Below, one piece after another: positions 1-8,542 of a stretch of 9,421 bases of DNA (its first letter is position 1; every line of letters starts with the position of its first letter). A program made the position numbers and the translations under genes. Location: assembly GCA_016201645.1 (NCBI GenBank), contig JACQCL010000058.1, positions 1 through 9,421 of the forward strand, written 5' to 3'. The notes beneath the pieces were generated by a model. It saw only the letters and a program-made list of their open reading frames with translations, ran no database searches and was not told the DNA's origin. This DNA is from Candidatus Rokuibacteriota bacterium. Lineage in GTDB: Bacteria; Methylomirabilota; Methylomirabilia; Rokubacteriales; CSP1-6.

Positions 1-52
1 CCACGCCTGGGGAGAACGGAAGGGGGCAGACCCTAGATATTGAGACGGCAGG
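1..52. other. Short non-coding tail downstream of secA
   Basis: This is the 52 bases left after the secA stop codon. No start codon with a ribosome binding site and no convincing terminator is visible. A short inverted repeat (AGGG at 21-24, CCCT at 31-34, six-base loop) is present but has no T-run on the minus strand, so it is not a canonical terminator. The next gene of the cluster, if there is one, begins outside the window. Confidence 0.5.
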
Positions 53-2821
<2,769 letters not shown>

Positions 2822-2857
2822 CTCAAAAACTCATTGTACACCATGGGGAGCATCGCC

Positions 2858-4570
2858 TCAGCGGATCGCCTTGGCGCCCCGCTGAAGCTCTCGCGCGTGT
2901 TTCAGCGCCGTCTCCGTGATCCGCTCGCCGCCGAGCATGCGCGCCAGCTCGGCCACGCGGGCCGAATCATCCAGCGGAACGACAGTCGTGCGGGTCCGCT
3001 TGCCGCTCACGGTCTTTTGGACCTGGAGATGATGATCGGCGTACGCGGCGATCTGGGCCAGGTGGGTCACGCAGAGGACCTGGCGGGTCCGCGCCGTCTG
3101 CCGGAGCTTTTGCCCCACGACGTCGGCGATCCGGCCGCCGATGCCGGCGTCAACTTCGTCGAAGATGAGCGTCGGAATCCGGTCGGCGGCGGCCAGAATG
3201 ACCTTGATCCCGAGCATGGTCCGGGAGAGCTCGCCCCCGGAGATGACTCGGGAGAGCGGCTTCAGGTCCTCCCCCGGGTTCGTGGAGAGCAGGAACTGCG
3301 CCTGCTCACATCCCCGGGCGGTGAGTCGGAAATTCTCCGGTCCCGCCGACAACCCCCCCGGCGAGGCCGCCTCCCGCGTCAAGACCACCCGAAACTGAGC
3401 CTTCTCCATGCCCAGAGCGCGCAGCTCGCGCTGGATCAGCGTTTCGAGCCGGCGCGCGGCCTCGGCCCGAGCCGCGGACAGAGCAAGCGCTGCTCGTTCC
3501 GCCTCAGCGGCCAGCGAGGCGAGTCGCGCTCCCTGCTGGGCAACCAGCTCCTCGTGGCGGTCCAGCCGCTCCAGCTCCGAGGAGATCCGATCCCGGTGGG
3601 CGAGAACCGCCTCGACGCTCTCACCGTACTTGCGCTTGAGCTTGACAAGAGCGTCGAGACGCCCCTCGATCTCCTCCAGCCGTCCCGGATCGAACACGAG
3701 GCGGCCGCCAAGCCGGCGCACCTGTCCCAGGGCGTCTTCCAGGTGGACGTGGGCGGCGTCGAGGGGCTCGCGAGCTGCCGCCAGCGCCGGGTCCAACTTC
3801 GAGAGGTCGCCGAGCAGCCGGGAGGCTCGGGCCACCCGAGCGGTGGCGGACTCAGCGTCGTCCCCGAGCAGGCGCGCCACCTCGGCCAGCCCCTGACTCA
3901 GGCGCTCCGCATGCTGAAGCCGCTGGCGCTCGAGGCGCAACTCCTCCTCCTCGCCGGCCTTCAGCCGGGCTCCGTCGATCTCCGAGAGTTGAAAACGGTA
4001 GAGGTCCTCTTTCTGGGCGCGGTCCCCCTCCGCCGAGGCCAAGCCCTCCAACTCGGTCCGCTCGTGCTCCCACTGGCCGACCAGCGCCGCGACGGCCTCG
4101 CGCTCCTCCTCCACACCCGCGAAGCGATCCAGCAGTTCGAGCTGGCGGACCGGCTCCATCAGGAGCTGGTGCTCGTGCTGGCCGTGGATCTCGACCAGGT
4201 GATCCCCGAGGCGCTCCAGGAGCCCGAGCGTGGCCGGCGAGTCGTTCACGAAGGCACGGCTCTTTCCCCCCCGGCTCAGCTCACGCCGAACGACGACCTG
4301 ACCGTCCTCGTCTCGGTGCCCCAGCTCAGCCAGGATCTGGGAGACCTGACCGCCAGGATCCATTTCAAAGACCGCCTCGACGCTCGCCGAATCGGAATCC
4401 GAGCGGATGACGTCCAACTGAGCGCGGGCGCCCCGGAGCAGCAGGAGCGCATCGAGAAGGATCGATTTGCCGGCGCCGGTCTCGCCGGTGAGGACGTTGA
4501 GCCCGTGGGCGAACGGGACGGTGACCTCTTCGATCACCGTGAAACGCTTGACCCGGAGCTCACGCAGCAT
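2858..4570 (-). CDS. recN: DNA repair protein RecN
   Basis: RecN is an SMC-like ATPase recruited to DNA double-strand breaks, where it supports RecA-dependent recombinational repair. The 570 residues match the usual family length of about 550-570. The N-terminal half-ATPase has Walker A GETGAGKS (29-36) and the Q-loop region EIHGQHEHQLL (127-137). A long Glu/Arg/Ala/Leu-rich coiled-coil region (about 150-385) follows. The C-terminal half has the ABC signature ISGGELSR (443-450), Walker B TLIFDEVDAGIGG (467-479) and the switch-histidine region CVTHLAQIAAYADHH (500-514). The ATG at 4570 is the first available start, because an in-frame TGA lies 9 bases before it; no good Shine-Dalgarno precedes it. 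The gene lies 87 bases after nadK. The spacer holds two inverted repeats that could regulate or insulate it. In many bacteria recN belongs to the SOS regulon, but no standard LexA box was recognised here. Confidence 0.97.
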   Translation of the reverse strand: MLRELRVKRFTVIEEVTVPFAHGLNVLTGETGAGKSILLDALLLLRGARAQLDVIRSDSDSASVEAVFEMDPGGQVSQILAELGHRDEDGQVVVRRELSRGGKSRAFVNDSPATLGLLERLGDHLVEIHGQHEHQLLMEPVRQLELLDRFAGVEEEREAVAALVGQWEHERTELEGLASAEGDRAQKEDLYRFQLSEIDGARLKAGEEEELRLERQRLQHAERLSQGLAEVARLLGDDAESATARVARASRLLGDLSKLDPALAAAREPLDAAHVHLEDALGQVRRLGGRLVFDPGRLEEIEGRLDALVKLKRKYGESVEAVLAHRDRISSELERLDRHEELVAQQGARLASLAAEAERAALALSAARAEAARRLETLIQRELRALGMEKAQFRVVLTREAASPGGLSAGPENFRLTARGCEQAQFLLSTNPGEDLKPLSRVISGGELSRTMLGIKVILAAADRIPTLIFDEVDAGIGGRIADVVGQKLRQTARTRQVLCVTHLAQIAAYADHHLQVQKTVSGKRTRTTVVPLDDSARVAELARMLGGERITETALKHARELQRGAKAIR

Positions 4571-4612
4571 GCAAGGCAGTCAGGCTATTTACTCGGGCCT
4601 CGCCTCATCGCT

Positions 4613-4639
4613 GGCGCCGACGATACCACTGTCGGCGCC
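4613..4639 (-). repeat. Perfect 9-bp inverted repeat (hairpin) between nadK and recN
   Basis: The arms GGCGCCGAC (4613-4621) and GTCGGCGCC (4631-4639) are perfect reverse complements around a nine-base loop. In the minus-strand transcript this gives a strong GC-rich stem 43 bases before the recN start. No T-run follows it, so it is not a canonical rho-independent terminator. It may act as a pause site, an RNA stabiliser after nadK, or an operator. It shares three bases with the neighbouring 16-bp palindrome. Confidence 0.6.
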
Positions 4640-4652
4640 GAAGCGCTTCGGC
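4637..4652. repeat. Perfect 16-bp palindrome just after nadK
   Basis: GCCGAAGCGCTTCGGC reads identically on both strands without a spacer. It starts five bases after the nadK stop codon and ends 66 bases before the recN start. Full two-fold symmetry fits a binding site for a dimeric regulator. As RNA it could also form a six-bp stem with a GCGC tetraloop. Its core CGAA-N4-TTCG only loosely resembles the Gram-positive LexA box (GAAC-N4-GTTC), so the binding factor is unknown. Confidence 0.5.
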
Positions 4653-4657
4653 TCGAA

Positions 4658-5515
4658 CTACCGTTCACCCCACTTGAGCTTCGTCCGGAGGACGGAGAAG
4701 AAGTGACGCCGGGGATCCCGGACCAGGCGGATCCTGGGCGAGGCTTGACGCACTTCGACGACGTCCCGCTCCTTGAGCGCTACGCCCACCTGGCCGTCTA
4801 GGGTCAGCATCACTTCCTGTTGCTCGGTGAGCAGCGTGACCTTGATCCGGAGGCTGGCCGGGAGCACGATCGGCCGGTTCGTGAGGGTGTGGGAGCAGAT
4901 CGGCGTGAGGACCACCGCATCCATGGTCGGGAAGACGATGGGGCCACCCGCCGACAGGTTGTACGCGGTGGAGCCGGTGGGCGTGGAGATGATCAGTCCG
5001 TCGGCCCGATATCCGGTCGCGTACTGTCCCTCCACGGCCACCGCGAGCGTAATGATCCGGCTCATCGCCGACTTGGTGATCACGACGTCATTGAGCGCGA
5101 CATACTCAGCCAGCCGCTCGTCCTGGCGAAAAACCTGGGCGGCGAGCATCATCCGCTCTTCCACCAGCATCTCCCCGCGGAACAGAGCTTCGAGCGTCGG
5201 GAAGAGCTCCGCCTCGGTCGTGGCGGTGAGGAATCCCAGGCCGCCGAGGTTCACCCCGAGGATGGGGACTCCGAGGTCTCCGATCAGGCGGGCCATGGAA
5301 AGCAGCGTCCCATCGCCCCCCAGGACGACGAGGAGATCGGCCTGGGCCGGCAGGTCCGACTTCCTGACTGCGGTCTTGGGATGGGCGATCAGTTCGGCCG
5401 TCTCTTTTTCGAGGAGGACCTGCTTGCTCCGGCTGGTCAGCCACTCCACCAGTCGGGGCACGACCTCTCGGGCCTCCGGCCGGTCAACCTTGGCGACGAT
5501 GCCAACGCGGTTCAT
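4658..5515 (-). CDS. nadK: NAD kinase
   Basis: This enzyme phosphorylates NAD to NADP in the cytoplasm and is the only route to NADP in most bacteria. The 285-residue length is standard. Family motifs are all present: LGGDGTLL (65-72) with the catalytic Asp68; the glycine-rich NLGGLGFLT (89-97); LND (141-143), which contacts the nicotinamide side; DGLIISTPTGSTAYNLSAGG (172-191); TPICSHTL (204-211); and LDGQ (239-242). No motif residue appears lost. The ATG at 5515 overlaps the tlyA stop codon as ATGA and has a strong purine-rich ribosome binding site (GGGGGGAG) three bases upstream, inside the end of tlyA. This points to translational coupling with tlyA. recN follows after an 87-base spacer. 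The tlyA-nadK-recN order is found in many bacteria, which supports the assignment. Confidence 0.98.
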   Translation of the reverse strand: MNRVGIVAKVDRPEAREVVPRLVEWLTSRSKQVLLEKETAELIAHPKTAVRKSDLPAQADLLVVLGGDGTLLSMARLIGDLGVPILGVNLGGLGFLTATTEAELFPTLEALFRGEMLVEERMMLAAQVFRQDERLAEYVALNDVVITKSAMSRIITLAVAVEGQYATGYRADGLIISTPTGSTAYNLSAGGPIVFPTMDAVVLTPICSHTLTNRPIVLPASLRIKVTLLTEQQEVMLTLDGQVGVALKERDVVEVRQASPRIRLVRDPRRHFFSVLRTKLKWGER

Positions 5516-6336
5516 GTCTCCCCCCGATCCTCGGCCACACGAGCGATCAATGCATCCAGTTCGGCCACGGTCCGGCCGTGCCGCGAGAGGTAGAGGAGGA
5601 ACTCGCGGTTCCCCTTTGGTCCCTTGAGCGGGGAGGCCGCCAGACCCAGGACGTGCCAGCCGTGGAGAATGGCGAACCGGGCGAGCCGCCCGAGCACGGC
5701 CCGATGCTGCCCCGGCTCCCTGACGACGCCCCCCTTGCCGACCTGGCCCTTGCCGACCTCGAACTGAGGCTTGACGAGCACCACGGCCTCGGCGGGATCG
5801 GCCAACACCCCCATGACGGCGGGGAGCACCTTTTCCAGCGAGATGAACGAGACATCCAGAGTGGCCAGGTCCGGCGCCACCGGGAAGGCGGCGGCAGTGA
5901 GGCGGCGGGCGTTGGTCTTCTCCATCACCACCACGCGTGCATCCGCCCGAAGCCGGGCGTCCAGCTGCCCGGCCCCGACGTCCACGGCATAGACCCGCCC
6001 GGCGCCCCGGGAGATCAGACAGTGGGTGAACCCGCCCGTGGAAGCGCCGACGTCCAGGCAGGTTCTCCCCGAAACGGAAATCCCGAACGCCTGGAGCGCG
6101 TGGTCGAGTTTCTCGCCGCCGCGGCTCACGAAGCGCGGCCGGTCCTTGATCTCAACCGACGCTCGGACATCCACACGCCGTCCGGCCTTGTCCGCCGGCT
6201 TTCCATCCACGAGGACCGCCCCGGCAAGGATGAGGCGCGTCGCCTGCTCCCGGCTTTCTGTCAAGCCTCGCGAGACCAGGAGGCAATCCAGCCGCTCCCG
6301 GCCGCCCTTCGCCGGCGCCTTGGCCGCCGTTCTCAT
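5512..6336 (-). CDS. tlyA: TlyA family rRNA 2'-O-methyltransferase
   Basis: TlyA proteins methylate ribose 2'-OH groups of rRNA using SAM; the mycobacterial enzyme acts on 16S and 23S rRNA and affects capreomycin sensitivity. The old name hemolysin A is misleading. From the ATG at 6336 the protein has 274 residues, normal for the family. An N-terminal S4 RNA-binding domain (about 13-72) is followed by FVSRGGEKLDHAL (69-81) and an FtsJ-type Rossmann domain: SAM motif DVGASTGGFT (95-104), AVDVG (117-121), LDVSFISL (160-167), VKPQFE (188-193) and GNREFLLYL (242-250). A likely catalytic tetrad is Lys76, Asp161, Lys189 and Glu245. The frame stays open upstream to a TTG at 6450, but that codon overlaps a -10 box. 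The ATG at 6336 has GAGG eight bases upstream and best fits the family N-terminus. A GTG at 6408 with GAGGAG before it is the alternative. The 3' end overlaps nadK by four bases. Confidence 0.94.
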   Translation of the reverse strand: MRTAAKAPAKGGRERLDCLLVSRGLTESREQATRLILAGAVLVDGKPADKAGRRVDVRASVEIKDRPRFVSRGGEKLDHALQAFGISVSGRTCLDVGASTGGFTHCLISRGAGRVYAVDVGAGQLDARLRADARVVVMEKTNARRLTAAAFPVAPDLATLDVSFISLEKVLPAVMGVLADPAEAVVLVKPQFEVGKGQVGKGGVVREPGQHRAVLGRLARFAILHGWHVLGLAASPLKGPKGNREFLLYLSRHGRTVAELDALIARVAEDRGET

Positions 6337-6383
6337 CGCTTCCGCCTCATCCCCCTTCCAGGAACCGCGTTGCGAAGCGGTCT

Positions 6384-6404
6384 TCCAGGTTCGATGAACC
6401 TGGA
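6384..6404 (-). repeat. Perfect 9-bp hairpin in the tlyA leader
   Basis: The arms TCCAGGTTC (6384-6392) and GAACCTGGA (6396-6404) are perfect reverse complements around a three-base loop. The element lies between the predicted promoter and the tlyA start, so it would be the main fold of a leader of about 107 bases. No T-run follows on the minus strand, so it is not a rho-independent terminator. A smaller stem, ACCGC / GCGGT, lies just downstream (about 6363-6380). It may be a DNA operator or a translational control hairpin. Confidence 0.6.
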
Positions 6405-6449
6405 TCACGACCACTCCTCGGGGGGCAATGGATCGAAGGGAACGGTTCA

Positions 6450-6479
6450 ATTATACAGGAGGGGCCCACGTCGCGGCAA
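6450..6479 (-). promoter_or_regulatory. Sigma-70 type promoter for tlyA-nadK-recN-secA
   Basis: On the minus strand, TTGCCG (6479-6474) lies 18 bases before a perfect TATAAT (6455-6450). This is the only full-consensus -10 box that I found in a gene gap, and it stands out in very GC-rich DNA. Transcription would start near 6443, leaving a leader of about 107 bases before the tlyA ATG. The short inverted repeat GAAC-C-GTTC (6448-6440) sits right at the expected start site and could be an operator half-site pair. The promoter begins 18 bases after the rhomboid stop codon and separates the two transcription units. Confidence 0.65.
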
Positions 6480-6496
6480 AACGGTCTCGGTGTTCC

Positions 6497-7216
6497 CTAA
6501 AAGAGACGGAGGGGACGCCGGGGCTTGAGCGCGTAGAGGAGGATGATCCCGGCGAGGAAGCCCCCGATGTGGGCAAAAAATGCGACCCCGCCCTGAGGCT
6601 CCCCCCTCACCGCGGAAGTTCCGAAGGTGACAATCCCGTTGAGAAACTGGACCACGATCCAGAAGCCCAGAACGATCAGGGCGGGGATCCGAACGATGCG
6701 GATGAAGAAGCCGAAAACCAACAGCGTGAGGACGCCAGCGCGCGGGAAGAGGAGCAGATAGGCACCCAGCACGCCTGACACAGCCCCGCTCGCGCCGATC
6801 ATCGGGATGCTGGAGGAGGGACCCATGAGGGTCTGAGTCAGCGCCGCGGCAACCCCGGAGGCCAGATAAAAGCCGACGAAACGCCCGTGGCCCAGGGTAT
6901 CTTCCACGTTGTCGCCGAAGATCCAGAGGTAGAGCATGTTGCCGAAGATGTGAAATAACCCGCCGTGGATGAACATGGAGGTGAAGATCGTGGCAACCGG
7001 ATTCGGGAAATCCCCCGCGCCCGCGCACATGCCGGTAAGCCGGCACGGAATCAGGCCGAACTCGAAGACAAACGCCTGGGCCGCGCGACCGGCGACAGGA
7101 TCGTCTCCGAGTTCGAGCGATAGCTGGTAGAGGAAGACCAGGATGTTGAGCGCGATGAGCCCGACGGTGACGAACGGCACCGAGCGGCTGGGAACATCAT
7201 CTTTGAGCGGAAGCAC
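6497..7216 (-). CDS. Rhomboid family intramembrane serine protease
   Basis: Rhomboids cleave transmembrane substrates inside the membrane with a Ser-His dyad. The 239-residue protein has the typical bacterial pattern: TM1 about 12-32, a long L1 loop, then SMFIHGGLFHIFGNMLYLW (80-98) with His84, His89 and Asn93 of the oxyanion region. The nucleophile motif GASGAVSG (141-148) has Ser143, and AHIGGF (215-220) has His216, so both catalytic residues are present. About six membrane segments are expected. Translation starts at a GTG (7216), nine bases after the upstream M16 stop. The GAGG ribosome binding site six bases before it touches that TAG stop, which suggests coupling to the peptidase genes. 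The short tail ends in KPRRPLRLF, positively charged as expected for a cytoplasmic end. The substrate is unknown; orphan cleavage of envelope proteins is the safest guess. Confidence 0.95.
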   Translation of the reverse strand: MLPLKDDVPSRSVPFVTVGLIALNILVFLYQLSLELGDDPVAGRAAQAFVFEFGLIPCRLTGMCAGAGDFPNPVATIFTSMFIHGGLFHIFGNMLYLWIFGDNVEDTLGHGRFVGFYLASGVAAALTQTLMGPSSSIPMIGASGAVSGVLGAYLLLFPRAGVLTLLVFGFFIRIVRIPALIVLGFWIVVQFLNGIVTFGTSAVRGEPQGGVAFFAHIGGFLAGIILLYALKPRRPLRLF

Positions 7217-7225
7217 CGAGCGCCT

Positions 7226-8542
7226 CTACTTCGGAAGAGGCTTGAGAACCGTGACGGTGGGGCTGGCCAGATACCTCCTGGCGGCGCGGAGAACGTCCTC
7301 CGCGATGACGGCCTCGACCGCCGCCACGTAGCGGTCTAGGAACTCGTGCCCGACGCCGGCCAGCTCAAAGAACGCCAGATACCAGGCCTGCCGGGCGTTC
7401 GTCCGGCGATCCAGGGCGAGATTGCCCAGGAGATACGCCTTGGCCCGTTGAAGCTCATCCTCCGCCACCTCGTCCTGACGAATCCGCGCGGTTTCCCGCC
7501 TGACCCCTTCCTCCGCCCGCTCCAAGTTTTCCGGCGCGGTCCCCATGTGGATGACGAAGAAGCTGGTCTCGACGCGCGAGGGGAAGAAAGCGCCCAGGGA
7601 ATAGGCCAGCCCCTGCCTATTCCGAAGCTCGGCGAAGAGCCGACCCGACATACCGCCTCCCACCAGCGTGCTCAGTACCTTGACGGCCGGGTAGTCGGGA
7701 TCCGAAAGGGGCGGCGCCAGGTAGCCCATGAGAATCTGGGCTTGGGCAGCGGGACGTTCCAGAATCTGTCGTGCGGGGGCGCCCGCAGGAGGCGGCGGGG
7801 AGGGGTCGGGTGCCCCGCCGCCTGCCGGCAGGTCGGCCCACAGGCGCCCGACCTCCTCCGCCACGGCCGGTGCCGAGACCTGGCCGCTCACCGCCACCAC
7901 GATGCGGCCGGCGCGGTAGTGGCGCCGGTAGTGGTCCAGCAGGAGGGCCCGGTCCACCCGCTCCACCGCCTGACGCCGTCCAAGGACCGGAAGGCCGTAC
8001 GGATGGGGGCCATAGAGGGTCGCCAGCAGCGTGTCGAAGGCGAGCGGAAACGGCAGATCACCCCGGCTCTCGATCTGACTCAGGATTACCCCGCGCTCCC
8101 TTTCGATCTCGTCGGGCGGCAGACTCGGCCTGAGCCCCACGTCCGCGACGAGCTCCAGGAGCGCCCGCCAATTCCCGGCAAGCGCAGTCCCGCGGATCTC
8201 TGAAAAGTCCGTATCTCCCGACGCGCTCACGGCACCCCCGATCTCCTCGGCGGCTTCGGCGATTTCCATGGCGCTGCGGCGGGTGGTCCCTTTGACCATC
8301 ACGTGCTGGAGGAAATTGGAGAGTCCCGCATTCTCGGGACGCTCCCAGCGCGTGCCCATCCTCACCTGGAGCGACACGGCGACCACGGGCGCGGCGGGGT
8401 TCTCCCGGACCAGGAGCGTGAGGCCGTTGGCATACCGTTGACGGAATACGGGAGGAGCCGGGCCCGCGGCGGGGGCAGCGGGGGGAAGAACGGCCAGCGC
8501 CCCCGTCACGATCAGGCAGAGCGAGAGCGGTTTCGGGCTCAT
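7226..8542 (-). CDS. Secreted M16 peptidase-like subunit with degenerate zinc site
   Basis: This is a complete 438-residue member of the M16 (pitrilysin/processing peptidase) family with both M16 halves. The N-terminus is a Sec signal peptide: Lys4, a hydrophobic stretch 6-19, and an AxA-like cleavage region near 22-26, so it acts in the periplasm or envelope. The zinc motif HXXEH reads N76-F-L-Q79-H80, and the distal Glu position of the family reads Ser155-Gln156. Zinc binding and catalysis are therefore very probably lost. The C-terminal half keeps GGGMSGRLF (295-303) and the Arg307...Tyr314 pair (RNRQGLAY) that grips the substrate backbone in active M16 dimers. A proline-rich linker (about 241-257) joins the halves. 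The ATG overlaps the stop of the upstream M16 gene as ATGA, preceded by AGGAG, which implies a coupled heteromeric partner. The substrate is unknown. Confidence 0.93.
   Translation of the reverse strand: MSPKPLSLCLIVTGALAVLPPAAPAAGPAPPVFRQRYANGLTLLVRENPAAPVVAVSLQVRMGTRWERPENAGLSNFLQHVMVKGTTRRSAMEIAEAAEEIGGAVSASGDTDFSEIRGTALAGNWRALLELVADVGLRPSLPPDEIERERGVILSQIESRGDLPFPLAFDTLLATLYGPHPYGLPVLGRRQAVERVDRALLLDHYRRHYRAGRIVVAVSGQVSAPAVAEEVGRLWADLPAGGGAPDPSPPPPAGAPARQILERPAAQAQILMGYLAPPLSDPDYPAVKVLSTLVGGGMSGRLFAELRNRQGLAYSLGAFFPSRVETSFFVIHMGTAPENLERAEEGVRRETARIRQDEVAEDELQRAKAYLLGNLALDRRTNARQAWYLAFFELAGVGHEFLDRYVAAVEAVIAEDVLRAARRYLASPTVTVLKPLPK

Noticed and set aside
4613..4652. Rho-independent terminator after nadK
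   Set aside because: The stems are strong, but no run of T follows on the transcribed strand, so termination is not supported by sequence alone.
5512..6336. Hemolysin function for TlyA
   Set aside because: The S4 and FtsJ-type methyltransferase motifs support rRNA methylation; the hemolysin name is historical and nothing here suggests pore formation.
6384..6404. Terminator for the rhomboid gene
   Set aside because: The hairpin lies downstream of the tlyA promoter and lacks a T-run; it is better read as a leader element.
5578..6528. A 316-codon plus-strand open frame opposite tlyA
   Set aside because: It is a composition shadow of tlyA and of the promoter region, with low-complexity sequence and no family resemblance.
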